Positions 54,074 to 63,565 are shown, numbered from the stretch's first letter. The stretch: DNA of 64,000 bases from Flavobacterium sp. KMS (GCF_000813005.1 NZ_JSYP01000006.1:106031-170030); one strand, 5' to 3'. Made by a program: numbers and translations. The notes: a model not told the origin generated them from the sequence alone.

Positions 54074-54098
54074 TAGATTTGTAATCTCTACAAATCTA
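54074..54098. promoter_or_regulatory. Perfect hairpin upstream of tssF
   Basis: The 10-bp stem TAGATTTGTA/TACAAATCTA with a 5-nt loop lies between the WG-repeat gene and tssF. It has only a weak T-run behind it, so it may end the effector transcript or act as a control site. Confidence 0.45.
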
Positions 54099-54168
54099 AT
54101 ATTTTAATAAGAAAAAAATATAGTAATTCAAGCTACGTAATAAAATACGTTCCAAAAAAAATATAATA

Positions 54169-56007
54169 ATGAGACAAGAACGAATAAAAGATAGAGTATT
54201 AAAAAGAGCAGCGAGATCATGGGGCTTTTCGGATGTAGAAATGGAAACATCATTTGATCCTGTTGTATCAATGATGCTAAATGCATTATCGTATGAACTT
54301 GAAAAAGTAGCTCATGAACTTGAAGATTCTAAAACTCGTGTGGTCGAAAGAGTTCTTGAAATTATGTTTCCAGAAGTTAGCGCCGGAGCCAAACCATCCA
54401 GGGCAATCATGCATGCTTTACCTATAGATAACAACATGAACGTTTCTTTGCTAAACCAAATGTCGGTAAGCAGGAGAATTCATAATATTTATAATCCGTT
54501 AGCACCAATTACTAAAGAGATAACGCTTTCGCCAACATTAGAGGTGAAATTAGCTTCTTGTGAGGTTAAGTACATTGCTTACGAAAGAAATTTATACGAA
54601 GTTTCGAATCTTTTTTATAAAGACTCAGTTCGTGATTATAAAAACTCACTACCTTCAGGAATAGTGTTTTTAGGAATAGAATTAAATAATACTAGCGTAG
54701 AAGAACTAGAGGATTTAATGTTGTTTATAGATATTAAAAACACCCACCAAAAAGAAATGTTCCATTATTATTTAAAGCAAATGAAATGCTTTCATGATGA
54801 TGAGGAAATTAAGATAGAGGAGGGATATAATGTTCCTGTAAACAATCTAGATATCGAAAGTATCATAAACAGAAATTATACTCATCTTAGCGAGTTGATG
54901 CAAGAAGTAAATGAATTTTACTTTGATAATTTTTATACGCTAAAAGGAGCATTGAAACATAAGAACATAAGAGATTATGGCTCAGAATATAGATGTTTTG
55001 ATGAGGTAACAAACAATAATGATAATTCTGTTATTTGGATTAAAATGGTTTTTCCAGAGTCATTAATTCCTCAAATAATAGACAATGTATCTTTTACAGC
55101 AAATTGCTTTCCAGTAATTAATAAAAGACGACATATCATAAATAAAACACTTGGTGGTTTCTTGTCTTATGTATCCTTAGATACGGGTAATAATATATAT
55201 CTTGATGTAGATACCGTAGTTGATCCATTTGATAACCATTATGAAATAAAAGAGTTTAAAGACGGAGTTATCGAAGAAGGAAATGCTGTATTACGTACAG
55301 GAGGAGTGTCTCGATTTGATTCCAGAACAGCTTCTGAATTACTTCAGAATGTATTAGACTTATTAAAAGACGAGAGTTCATCGTTTTCGGGTTTAGGAAA
55401 AGATTTCATGAATAGTTCATTGGTAGAAATTAATCAACTATTGGCTTCGGTAGAACAACAGGCGAAAGAAAGTAGCTTTTCTAAAAATAATGATCCGTAT
55501 TTAATGATTAAACCTAAAATTGATGAATCAGTAGGGAAATCATTTATAATAAGTTATTGGTCGACTTGTGCTGAAGAAGGAAATGATATTAAAGCAGGTA
55601 CAGTCTTAGAGTCTAAAGAAGATTTGTTTTTTGTGAGTAAAGAAGCGGTATTAGTTACTAATACAGTTGGCGGAATGAATAAACAAAATAACAAAGACCG
55701 TATTCTGGCTTATCGTAATGCATTATTAACACGAGGACGAATTGTAACTTTTGCAGATATAAAAGCATTCGCTTTTAACCATTTTAAAAGTTGTATTACC
55801 GATGTTAAAATAGAAAAAGGAACACGAAAAGAAATCTCTGTAAAAGCAGGTTTCAGTCGAACAGTAGATATTTATCTAAAAATTAATGCATCCGAAAAAG
55901 AACATTTATCGGTAACCGAGTGGGATTATTTGTGTGAGAGTTTTATGAAGAATTTAAAAAACAGATCATCAAATGTATTTCCGTATCGATTATTTATCGA
56001 GGATTAA
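54169..56007 (+). CDS. tssF: T6SS baseplate protein TssF
   Basis: The large wedge protein of the baseplate. Seen: FDPVVSMMLNALSYELEKVAHELEDSK (about residues 25-51) and RVVERVLEIMFPEVSAGAKPSRAI, the TssF N-terminal pattern. A beta-rich middle follows (SGIVFLGIELNNTSVEELEDL), then the C-terminal gp6-like region with NKDRILAYRNALLTRGRIVTFADIKAF and FLKNRSSNVFPYRLFIED-type end. Length (612 aa) is normal. It is the last gene of the locus, separated from its partner tssG by 30 kb, as effector modules have been inserted between structural blocks. Confidence 0.87.
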   Translation: MRQERIKDRVLKRAARSWGFSDVEMETSFDPVVSMMLNALSYELEKVAHELEDSKTRVVERVLEIMFPEVSAGAKPSRAIMHALPIDNNMNVSLLNQMSVSRRIHNIYNPLAPITKEITLSPTLEVKLASCEVKYIAYERNLYEVSNLFYKDSVRDYKNSLPSGIVFLGIELNNTSVEELEDLMLFIDIKNTHQKEMFHYYLKQMKCFHDDEEIKIEEGYNVPVNNLDIESIINRNYTHLSELMQEVNEFYFDNFYTLKGALKHKNIRDYGSEYRCFDEVTNNNDNSVIWIKMVFPESLIPQIIDNVSFTANCFPVINKRRHIINKTLGGFLSYVSLDTGNNIYLDVDTVVDPFDNHYEIKEFKDGVIEEGNAVLRTGGVSRFDSRTASELLQNVLDLLKDESSSFSGLGKDFMNSSLVEINQLLASVEQQAKESSFSKNNDPYLMIKPKIDESVGKSFIISYWSTCAEEGNDIKAGTVLESKEDLFFVSKEAVLVTNTVGGMNKQNNKDRILAYRNALLTRGRIVTFADIKAFAFNHFKSCITDVKIEKGTRKEISVKAGFSRTVDIYLKINASEKEHLSVTEWDYLCESFMKNLKNRSSNVFPYRLFIED

Positions 56008-56027
56008 TTTAGGAAACAAATGAATAC

Positions 56028-56061
56028 AAAAAAAGCGCTAAGATATCTTAGCGCTTTTTTG
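56028..56061. terminator. Bidirectional terminator closing the T6SS locus
   Basis: A perfect palindrome, AAAAGCGCTAAGAT/ATCTTAGCGCTTTT, with A- and T-tracts outside lies between convergent tssF and terC. Its stem shares CGCTAAG with the left-edge terminator. Confidence 0.88.
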
Positions 56062-56077
56062 TTATAAATTAAATCAG

Positions 56078-56854
56078 TTATGATTTCGATCTCTTTCTCA
56101 TCTTCATATTAATAAACTCAACTGCCAATGAGAATGATATAGCAAAGTACAAGTAACCTTTTGGTACAGCCCCGATATGTTCTCCTATTAAAGAAGCATT
56201 AGATAAGTGCATACTTTCAGTAATAAGCATAAACCCAATTAAGATTAAAAAAGCAAGTCCTAAAATCTGAATAGAGGGGTTTGCATTTACAAAATTTCCA
56301 ACAGGAACTGCAAACAACATCATAACTGCTACCGAAATAACAACAGCAGTAATCATAATTGTTAAAGCACCAGTAACACCATTTGTCATTCCTACTGCAG
56401 TTAAAATAGAATCTACAGAGAAGATTAAATCGATTAGTAAAATTTGTACAATTACATTCGAGAAGGACTGTTTTGCAACATCTTTTAATGTTTTTTCTTC
56501 ATCGCCTTTATGGTCAACTTTTTCGCTTATTTCTTTGGTGCTTTTATAAATCAAGAATAATCCACCACCTAATAAAATCAAGGCTTGTCCAGTAAAATCA
56601 GCATTTAGCCAGCCCCATTTAATACTAAAAACTGTTGCTTTCATAGCAATTAAGTACGAAATACCCATTAGCAAAGCAATACGCATGAACATGGCTAAAA
56701 ACAAACCAATTCGAGTTGCTTTTTTACGACTTTCAGGAGGTAATTTCCCTGTTACTATCGATATGAAAATGATATTGTCAATTCCTAAAATAATTTCAAG
56801 AAAAGTCAGTGTTAATAAGGCAACCCAAGCGTCAGGGTTTAAGAATACTTCCAT
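56078..56854 (-). CDS. TerC family integral membrane protein
   Basis: A polytopic protein of the TerC/YceF family, members of which move manganese or other metals and take part in tellurite resistance. Seen: TLTFLEIILGIDNIIFISIVTGKLP (residues 15-39) and LLIDLIFSVDSILTAVGMTNGV, the two repeated acidic membrane motifs with the conserved aspartates. About seven hydrophobic segments are visible. At 258 aa it is the short form without CBS or transporter-associated domains. The gene starts 45 bp from the next minus-strand gene. Confidence 0.9.
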   Translation of the reverse strand: MEVFLNPDAWVALLTLTFLEIILGIDNIIFISIVTGKLPPESRKKATRIGLFLAMFMRIALLMGISYLIAMKATVFSIKWGWLNADFTGQALILLGGGLFLIYKSTKEISEKVDHKGDEEKTLKDVAKQSFSNVIVQILLIDLIFSVDSILTAVGMTNGVTGALTIMITAVVISVAVMMLFAVPVGNFVNANPSIQILGLAFLILIGFMLITESMHLSNASLIGEHIGAVPKGYLYFAISFSLAVEFINMKMRKRSKS

Positions 56855-56899
56855 TTAAAAAAGGTGTTAATTAAGGGGTATTAGTATAAAAAATGTAAT

Positions 56900-57271
56900 T
56901 TAATCTACTCGAACAACTTTTCCGCGTTGTTTTTGGGTAGAACCAACCATTCCGAACTCAAAAGTATAAGAATCTTTGGTTGTACTCAAAATTTTCATTC
57001 CGATAGCTTTCTCTTCTGCTTTGTTCTTTGGATGTTTCTTTTCCAGAACATATTCGCAATCACTTACCCAACGAATTGTTGCCGTGTCGGTTTTTCCTTC
57101 AAAAGTTTCGATTTCAATATCGTCTTTTCTTTCAAAAATAGTTGTTTTTTTTACTCCATCAACTTCGTATTCAAATTTGAATTTTCCAGTTTTAAAATCC
57201 TTGCAATTGTGTTCCGTATTATAACAAGATGCAACAATAAGTAATAAAGGGAGTAATAGTAATTTTTTCAT
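56900..57271 (-). CDS. Small lipoprotein of unknown function
   Basis: The signal peptide MKKLLLLPLLLIVASC has a VASC lipobox. The mature 100 residues form a beta-rich domain with two cysteines (HNCKDFKTGKFKFEYEVDGV, DTATIRWVSDCEYVLEKKHP). The protein appears conserved in Flavobacterium-type genomes, but I know no function for it. It lies upstream of terC on the same strand. Confidence 0.72.
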   Translation of the reverse strand: MKKLLLLPLLLIVASCYNTEHNCKDFKTGKFKFEYEVDGVKKTTIFERKDDIEIETFEGKTDTATIRWVSDCEYVLEKKHPKNKAEEKAIGMKILSTTKDSYTFEFGMVGSTQKQRGKVVRVD

Positions 57272-57352
57272 AATAAGTAATTTGTTTATTTAGGAGCTAT
57301 TTACTTCGTCAGTTCGCTTCGCTCGAGCCCTGATTGTAATTTTAAAATAAAA

Positions 57353-57928
57353 CTATTTCAACCGTTTCAGCTCATCATCGGTAAAGTTCTTAATTTCTTT
57401 TTCTTTAGCAAACTTTCCTGCATTGTAATTTTTAGATTCTTTTCTTGGAATCGATAGGCTTTCCCAGCTGCTATTTTTTAATTGTTTGGCATAAAATACA
57501 ATTTGTCCAACATGATAAGGATAATGTGCTAATTGTCTGTTGATAGCTTCAATAACCGTATGTCCTTCATTTCGAATATAAATAATGTCCGAAAGCTGAT
57601 TGGCTTGTAAATTATTTATGGTATCAAAAAGACATTTCCAACCTTTTTCCCAAGCTGTCATTATTTCTTCTTTAGATTGGAAATCATTTTCGAATTCTTC
57701 ATCGCGATTGCGCCATTCTTTTTCGCCATCGGTTGTAAGGAAATCTGTCCAGCGCGAAAGCATATTGCCCGAAAGATGCTTTACAATAGTTGCTATACTA
57801 TTTGTATCTTCATTTATTGTAACAAGAAGTTGCTCTGGCTCGAGTTGTGCGATTGCTTTTTCGCCCAGTGTTTTATAATATAAAAATTGTTTTTTTACAC
57901 TTTCTAAATACGCTTCGGTTGCATTCAT
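57353..57928 (-). CDS. DUF1572/DinB-like family protein
   Basis: A cytoplasmic four-helix-bundle protein of the DinB/YfiT superfamily. Seen: MNATEAYLESVKKQFLYYKT, IATIVKHLSGNMLSRWTDFL with the first metal-site histidine, and INRQLAHYPYHVGQIVFYAKQL with the two further histidines of the HxxxHxxQ pattern. That gives three potential metal ligands. Some superfamily members are thiol-S-transferases; the reaction here is unknown. It ends 2 bp before the pentapeptide-repeat gene, in an apparent operon. Confidence 0.85.
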   Translation of the reverse strand: MNATEAYLESVKKQFLYYKTLGEKAIAQLEPEQLLVTINEDTNSIATIVKHLSGNMLSRWTDFLTTDGEKEWRNRDEEFENDFQSKEEIMTAWEKGWKCLFDTINNLQANQLSDIIYIRNEGHTVIEAINRQLAHYPYHVGQIVFYAKQLKNSSWESLSIPRKESKNYNAGKFAKEKEIKNFTDDELKRLK

Positions 57929-57930
57929 AA

Positions 57931-58503
57931 TTATACAATTTTAATGTCATATTTATCTAAAAGACCTAAAATTCCCTCGGTCGAGAATTGAGCTTTTTTC
58001 ATGGGATTAAATTCCGGATCAATTTTAAAATTATATGCTGTTTTAAAATTAACACCAGCCAATTGTGTTTCGTTAAAAATTGCTCCTTCCAGATTGCAGT
58101 TATCAAAAACAGAACTGGTTAGGTTGGTTCCTATAAAAGTTGTTTCTTTCATAGAACAATTTACAAATTTAGTTTTTGGCATTTTTTTATTAGAAAATAA
58201 GGCATAGTCCAAAACCGATTCTTCAAAATATACCTGGAATAAGAAATCTTCACATTCATTAAATGCAATTCCGAGCAATTTACAGTTCTTAAATGTTACA
58301 TTTTTTAAACTTGTACCTTTTAGGCTGGTCATAGATAAATTGCAATCGATAAATTCGCAATCTAAAAAGGTATTGTAAGCAAAATTACTATTAGAGAAAT
58401 CACAATTTTTAAATACACAATCCTCAAATTCGCGGTTGTTTATTTTTTTATCAATGTAGATAACCTTATCGAATGTTTTTTGAATATGAATTAAGCTATC
58501 CAT
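57931..58503 (-). CDS. Pentapeptide-repeat protein
   Basis: A quadrilateral beta-helix protein made of A(D/N)LxX-type repeats: FEDCVFKNCDFSNSNFAYNTF, CEFIDCNLSMTSLKGTSLKN and LTSSVFDNCNLEGAIFNETQL. It is cytoplasmic and 190 aa long. Relatives include Qnr/MfpA-type topoisomerase-protecting proteins, but most pentapeptide proteins have no known role, and nothing here singles out gyrase. It is likely the first gene of an operon with the DinB-like gene. Confidence 0.88.
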   Translation of the reverse strand: MDSLIHIQKTFDKVIYIDKKINNREFEDCVFKNCDFSNSNFAYNTFLDCEFIDCNLSMTSLKGTSLKNVTFKNCKLLGIAFNECEDFLFQVYFEESVLDYALFSNKKMPKTKFVNCSMKETTFIGTNLTSSVFDNCNLEGAIFNETQLAGVNFKTAYNFKIDPEFNPMKKAQFSTEGILGLLDKYDIKIV

Positions 58504-58529
58504 TGGAGTTTTTGAGTTTTGTTTAAATA

Positions 58530-58751
58530 TTAGTCGTTAAAGAGACCCCTCATGATTGTTTTTAAACCATAAAAGATTAAAAACATTCCCGCTAAACAAG
58601 CAATTATGCCAATAGCCAGAACTAAGTAATGCCAAACGTTTTGTTTGTTCATAAACGCATTGTAAATTACTGCAGGGCCAATAAATAATAGGGGCAAAGA
58701 ACCCGATAAGTATTTAATTCCTTTTCCTATTAACTCTTTATTTGTTCCCAT
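58530..58751 (-). CDS. Small two-helix membrane protein (DUF6095-like)
   Basis: 73 residues with two hydrophobic segments (about 17-30 and 40-62) and the charged start MGTNKELIGKGIKYL. It resembles a small family conserved in Flavobacteriia; no function is known. It stands 26 bp upstream of the pentapeptide gene and may share its transcript. Confidence 0.65.
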   Translation of the reverse strand: MGTNKELIGKGIKYLSGSLPLLFIGPAVIYNAFMNKQNVWHYLVLAIGIIACLAGMFLIFYGLKTIMRGLFND

Positions 58752-58886
58752 TTTTTTTATTCTTAAAAGTTTAAGGTTTGAAGTTTAAAGTTACGAGAAC
58801 TAAAAAACTTCTATTTGTTGTTGCATGACAGATAGTATATCCTTGCAATATTTTTATTGAGACTAGTACCAGTAACTGTGACTGAA

Positions 58887-59702
58887 TTACTGTGACTGAA
58901 AATTATCTACAGCATTTCTTACACTTCCATATTTGTGTAATAAATCTGATGCTTGCTCGTATGTAACAGGAATTTCTCCCATAATCATTTTTACTCCACG
59001 ATCAATTAATTTGCTGTTGCTTAATTGCATATCCACCATTTTGTTGCCTTTTACTTTTCCTAGTTTTATCATGGTTGCTGTCGAAATCATGTTAAGAACT
59101 AATTTTTGAGCAGTTCCAGCTTTCATTCGGGAGCTTCCTGTAACAAATTCTGGACCTACAACTACTTCTATAGGATATTGGGCTGTTTGCGAAAGCGGAC
59201 TTTCAGCATTACAGGTTATGCAACCTGTGATTATGTTGTTTTTATTGCAAACCTCTAAGCCACCAATTACATAAGGTGTCGTTCCCGAAGCAGCAATTCC
59301 TATCACAACATCATTTTCAGAGATATTATGCGCTTGCAAATCTATCCAGGCTTGCTTGGGATTATCTTCGGCATTTTCTACCGCTTGGCGAATGGCTTTA
59401 TCTCCTCCGGCAATGATTCCGTTTACTAAAAATGCTGGAACGCCAAAAGTAGGAGGGCACTCGGATGCATCTAAGATTCCTAAACGACCAGATGTTCCTG
59501 CACCTATATAAAATAAGCGTCCACCAAGTTTTAGTTTGGCTACGATTTGATCCACCAAAGCTTCTATTTGTGGAATTGCTTTTTCTACGGCATATGGAAC
59601 TGTTTTGTCTTCCTGATTTATATTAATCATTAAGTCATGAACACTCATATTTTCCAGATGTTCATATTTTGAGGACTGTTCTGTAGTTTTTGTGAAGGTC
59701 AT
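58887..59702 (-). CDS. murQ: N-acetylmuramic acid 6-phosphate etherase
   Basis: Cleaves the lactyl ether of MurNAc-6-phosphate to give GlcNAc-6-phosphate and D-lactate in cell-wall sugar recycling. Seen: the SIS domain with GAGTSGRLG (67-75), the catalytic-region DASECPPTFG with Glu81, GIAASGTTPYVIGG, and FVTGSSRMKAGTAQKLVLNMIS. Length (271 aa) is slightly shorter than the E. coli enzyme. It has its own promoter-like -7 box at 59730-59723. No muropeptide kinase gene is adjacent. Confidence 0.93.
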   Translation of the reverse strand: MTFTKTTEQSSKYEHLENMSVHDLMININQEDKTVPYAVEKAIPQIEALVDQIVAKLKLGGRLFYIGAGTSGRLGILDASECPPTFGVPAFLVNGIIAGGDKAIRQAVENAEDNPKQAWIDLQAHNISENDVVIGIAASGTTPYVIGGLEVCNKNNIITGCITCNAESPLSQTAQYPIEVVVGPEFVTGSSRMKAGTAQKLVLNMISTATMIKLGKVKGNKMVDMQLSNSKLIDRGVKMIMGEIPVTYEQASDLLHKYGSVRNAVDNFQSQ

Positions 59703-59722
59703 TTTGCGTATAATATCTTGTC

Positions 59723-59730
59723 CAAAATTA
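59723..59730 (-). promoter_or_regulatory. -7 box upstream of murQ
   Basis: Reverse-strand TAATTTTG fits TAnnTTTG and lies 20 bp before the ATG. No clear -33 element is seen. Confidence 0.35.
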
Positions 59731-59851
59731 ATCTTTTTTCTCGCGATTTCGAAATTTAGAACGTAAGAATTAAAAGATAAAAAAAACTTTTTCTCTTTTA
59801 ATTTTTATGCAACGATTGCTTTCTGAAATCTTATTAAAAGAACTAAAATAT

Positions 59852-59859
59852 TATATTTG
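59852..59859 (+). promoter_or_regulatory. -7 box upstream of the AraC-type regulator gene
   Basis: TATATTTG lies 20 bp before the ATG at 59880. The upstream element is unclear. Confidence 0.4.
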
Positions 59860-59879
59860 TTAAATAATCAAAAAAATAA

Positions 59880-61028
59880 ATGAATATAGATAGCTTTTTG
59901 GGTGTTATGGGCTGGATGTCAGTTTTTGTTTCACTATTGCTGGCATTCTTTTTACTCACTGTGAAAACTCAAAATAAATCAGCAAACCGACTGTTTGTGG
60001 CATACTTACTGCTTTTTGCAATTGATAATTCTGGAATTTTTATTAATGAAGCTTTCGTTAAAGACCATCTTAATTTAGAATTTTTTAGATGGGCTAGTTG
60101 TGCTTTGATACTTCCTGCTTTTTATCTGTATATAATATCAGTTTGCTTCACTGATTTTCGATTAAAAACCAAGCATCTAATTCATGCCATTCCATTTATA
60201 ATCATAAATGCTGTTTTCATACTCAGGATTTACTTTTTAAATGATGTAGATAAAATGCAGTTTTATAATCATCGTAGTGAAATGCCCGAATTTTACGGTT
60301 TCCAGTTAATGTTAGGTATGCAAATCGTATTGTATAGTATTGGTGTATTTTGGGTTTTAAAAAAGTATAGAGAAATATATCAGGAAAATTATACCAATCC
60401 TAAAACTTCTATTTTTAAATGGTTATTTCAAATATCAATTGTACTCTTTATTTTGTATTATTTATCAATAGCTAAGAATTTTATAAGATATACCGATTTT
60501 AATTTACTGTGGATTTGGGCAAATGTAGTAATGCAATTTCTGGCTTTAGTAGTAACCTGCTGGTTTGTCTTAAAGGCTTTAAATTATCCCGAACTTTTTA
60601 GAGGAATTGATTCTAAATTGCAATTAGCAAGAGACATTGTTCCTGAGGAAAATGAAAATACGATCGAAATAAAAGAGAATAAAAACGAAGTGATTACGGC
60701 TCAAATTTCGACATTGAAACAATATATGACTGAAAAAGAACCTTTTCTTCATCCGTCGCTCACGATTCAGGAACTCTCCAATCAAATCGATATTCCTGTT
60801 CGGGATTTATCGGTTTTGATTAATCATCATATGGATCAGCATTTTTTTGATTTTGTAAACGAATATCGCATCCAAAAAGCTATGAGTATTTTAAAAAATC
60901 CTTTAAAAAGAGATTTAACAGTTTTAGAAATTCTATACGAAGTAGGTTTTAATTCAAAATCTTCGTTTAATACTTCTTTTAAAAAATATACTAATCTTAC
61001 ACCTACGGCTTACCGAAACGCTTCGTAA
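59880..61028 (+). CDS. Membrane-bound AraC-type transcriptional regulator
   Basis: The N-terminal half has about seven hydrophobic helices (residues 8-235, for example VFVSLLLAFFLLTVK, IVLFILYYLSIAKN), a sensor layout common in Bacteroidota. The C-terminal 100 residues are an AraC/XylS DNA-binding domain with two helix-turn-helix units (LTIQELSNQIDIPVRDLSVL; LTVLEILYEVGFNSKSSFNTSFKKYTNLTP). It is divergent from murQ and upstream of the outer-membrane protein gene, which it may control. The signal is unknown. Confidence 0.88.
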   Translation: MNIDSFLGVMGWMSVFVSLLLAFFLLTVKTQNKSANRLFVAYLLLFAIDNSGIFINEAFVKDHLNLEFFRWASCALILPAFYLYIISVCFTDFRLKTKHLIHAIPFIIINAVFILRIYFLNDVDKMQFYNHRSEMPEFYGFQLMLGMQIVLYSIGVFWVLKKYREIYQENYTNPKTSIFKWLFQISIVLFILYYLSIAKNFIRYTDFNLLWIWANVVMQFLALVVTCWFVLKALNYPELFRGIDSKLQLARDIVPEENENTIEIKENKNEVITAQISTLKQYMTEKEPFLHPSLTIQELSNQIDIPVRDLSVLINHHMDQHFFDFVNEYRIQKAMSILKNPLKRDLTVLEILYEVGFNSKSSFNTSFKKYTNLTPTAYRNAS

Positions 61029-61064
61029 TTAGCGGTTTGTAAAAAGTCGTACTTCATGCTTAAT

Positions 61065-61110
61065 AAAGTCGAACTGATTTCCTAAAAGGAAATTGGTTCG
61101 ACTTTTTTTG
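61065..61110 (+). terminator. Terminator after the AraC-type gene
   Basis: A long stem (61065-61082 with 61088-61105; AAAGTCGAAC pairs with GTTCGACTTT and ATTTCC with GGAAAT) is followed by T7. Confidence 0.85.
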
Positions 61111-61180
61111 TCGGTCGCATATCGGAAATTTCTAAGGCAACTTTGCTTCAAATTAATCAAACAAGTTAAAACTAGAAATT

Positions 61181-63565
61181 ATGAAAAAAGTTACCCTCCT
61201 TATTTTTATGCTATTGCCTCTCTTTTGTTTAGCACAAACATCCTTTAAATTAAATGGAAAAATTACTGATGAAAAAACAGCAGTAGCATGGACAGATGTT
61301 GTAATCTTAAATCAAGACGGAAAAATTATAAATGGAGCAACCACAAAAGAAGATGGTAGTTTTGAATTGATTTTGAATAAAGGATCTTATAAAGTAAAAA
61401 TTAGTTCACAAGGATATTCGGAATTTGATAAAGAAATTACGATTGAAAAAGATACCAATTTGGGTTTGATTATCTTAAGGGAAAATGTAACAAATTTGGG
61501 AGAAGTTGTCATTCAATCCAGAAAAAATACGATTGAGCAAAAAACAGATCGTTTGGTTTATAATCTTGAAAATAATGTAACAAACGTTGCTGGCGATGCT
61601 TTGAGTGCTATAAATACTGCACCAGGAGTTGCGGTGCAGAATGATGTTATTAATATATTAGGAAAGGGAGTTTCTCGTGTGATGATTGATGGAAGAATGA
61701 TTGAATTAACTGGCGAAGAATTAAACGATTTCTTGAAATCTATCTCGGCAAGTGATATTAAGAATATCGAAATTATAAGTAATCCTTCGTCAAAATATGA
61801 GGCGGAAGGTACTGGGGGATTGATTAATGTTGTTATGAAAAAAGGTGCTCGTGATTCTTGGAAAAATACAATTACAGCTTCTTATGATCAAAATAAATAC
61901 GGAATTTATACTTTAAGGAATAATTTTTTTTATAATAAAAATAAGTTTAGGTTTTCGGCCAGCGTTAATGGAAAAACAGGTTATAAAAATATTAATGAAA
62001 CTCTGGATATGTATTTTGTAGAAGGGCCTACGAAAATGGATGTGATAACAAAATTAAATGAGGAAAATGTATCTGGAAAGTTAGCTTTAGATTATGATTT
62101 TTCAGAAAAAACGACAATTGGTTTTCAATTTTTAAAAGATAAAAGCAATCCGGATTTTGACTCGGATATTAGAATTAATAAATATAATGCTCAAAATGTA
62201 TTGGATAGTTATATAATTAATGAGAGCTTTTTAGACAGGAAATCCGGCAATCAAACTTATAATTTACATTTGATTACAAAACTGGATTCTCTCAACAGAA
62301 AATTATCATTTGATGTTGATTACTTTGATTATAATTCAAAATTCGACAGAGATTTTATAGCAAACAATTATTCATCAAATGGAACCTTTATCGATGTAGA
62401 TCAATCAGGACGTAATCTTTCGAATCAGGATATTGATAATTTAAGCTTCAAGGCAGATATGGAACATCCGCTTCAAGCGTTAAATTTATCTTATGGGGCG
62501 AAAGTAAGTTTTACAAAAAGTAATAGCGATGTTATTTTCTTTAATACGATTACTGGAATTCCAGAATTAGATATAAACCAAACAAACCAATTTAAATACA
62601 CCGAAAATAATCAGGCGGTTTATATTAGTGCAGATAAAAAAATCAATGAAAAATGGAATTTTCAAGCAGGATTGCGATTAGAAAATACGCAAACAAATGG
62701 TTTTTCGGAAAACCTGAATCAGGAAACGATAAACAATTATCTTAAGTTATTTCCAACATTTTATGCTTCTTATAATAAAAATGAAAGCAACAGTTTTAGT
62801 TTAAACTACGGAAGAAGAATTCGTAGGCCGAGTTTTTCTTTATTGAATCCGTTTCGAGTTTATATTAGCAGTAATAGTTATTCTGAAGGAAATCCGTTTT
62901 TGAAACCTTCTTTTAGTGACAATTTTGAATTTTCTCATTCGTATAAAAAAATATTGCGAACTAGTGTTTTCTTAAATGCGATTACGGATGGTTATGGCGT
63001 AATATTTACTGCAAACCCTGAAACATTGACTCAAGTTGTATCGAGAGAGAATTATTTTAAAGGTATTAATTATGGAGTTGGAGAAACGTATTCGGCTAGT
63101 TTTACAGATTGGTGGCAGAGCGAGAACTCTTTGTATTTTTTAGGATCTGATATTAAATTTACTAGAGATATCAATGCAACACCAGCAAATAGTCTTGAAG
63201 TTGATTTTTCGACAAATAATACATTTTCATTGAGCAAAGCGACTAAATTGCAAATAGATTTTATCTATACTTCGCCTTATAAAAGCGGTTTGTATGAAAC
63301 TGGATATACGTCAAGTTTGAATATTGGTTTTAAACAAGATTTGTTAAACAAAACAATGCAGATTGCCTTTTTGGTAAATGATATTTTTAATACATCTTAT
63401 TTAAAAGATGATGTTTCGATTGTAAATGGCGTAAAACAAGTTTATAGCCAAAACGAAAGCAACCGATTTGCTCGTTTATCTGTAGTTTATAATTTCGGGA
63501 ACAAAAAGATTAATGTTAATCAACGTGATTTTGGAAATGAAGATGAGAAGAAGAGAGCTAATTAG
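61181..63565 (+). CDS. Outer-membrane beta-barrel protein, TonB-receptor-like
   Basis: The signal peptide MKKVTLLIFMLLPLFCLAQ is followed by a carboxypeptidase-like regulatory domain (22-105, FKLNGKITDEKTAVAWTDVV). A plug-like domain (NTAPGVAVQNDVINILGKGV, ISNPSSKYEAEGTGGLINVV) precedes a C-terminal barrel of the OMP_b-brl_3 type (YGRRIRRPSFSLLNPFRVYI, EGNPFLKPSFSDNFEFSH). Length (794 aa) fits. This branch of TonB-receptor-like proteins is linked to oligopeptide or unknown transport. The AraC-type gene upstream is a candidate regulator. The final stretch ends in a lysine-rich tail. Confidence 0.88.
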   Translation: MKKVTLLIFMLLPLFCLAQTSFKLNGKITDEKTAVAWTDVVILNQDGKIINGATTKEDGSFELILNKGSYKVKISSQGYSEFDKEITIEKDTNLGLIILRENVTNLGEVVIQSRKNTIEQKTDRLVYNLENNVTNVAGDALSAINTAPGVAVQNDVINILGKGVSRVMIDGRMIELTGEELNDFLKSISASDIKNIEIISNPSSKYEAEGTGGLINVVMKKGARDSWKNTITASYDQNKYGIYTLRNNFFYNKNKFRFSASVNGKTGYKNINETLDMYFVEGPTKMDVITKLNEENVSGKLALDYDFSEKTTIGFQFLKDKSNPDFDSDIRINKYNAQNVLDSYIINESFLDRKSGNQTYNLHLITKLDSLNRKLSFDVDYFDYNSKFDRDFIANNYSSNGTFIDVDQSGRNLSNQDIDNLSFKADMEHPLQALNLSYGAKVSFTKSNSDVIFFNTITGIPELDINQTNQFKYTENNQAVYISADKKINEKWNFQAGLRLENTQTNGFSENLNQETINNYLKLFPTFYASYNKNESNSFSLNYGRRIRRPSFSLLNPFRVYISSNSYSEGNPFLKPSFSDNFEFSHSYKKILRTSVFLNAITDGYGVIFTANPETLTQVVSRENYFKGINYGVGETYSASFTDWWQSENSLYFLGSDIKFTRDINATPANSLEVDFSTNNTFSLSKATKLQIDFIYTSPYKSGLYETGYTSSLNIGFKQDLLNKTMQIAFLVNDIFNTSYLKDDVSIVNGVKQVYSQNESNRFARLSVVYNFGNKKINVNQRDFGNEDEKKRAN

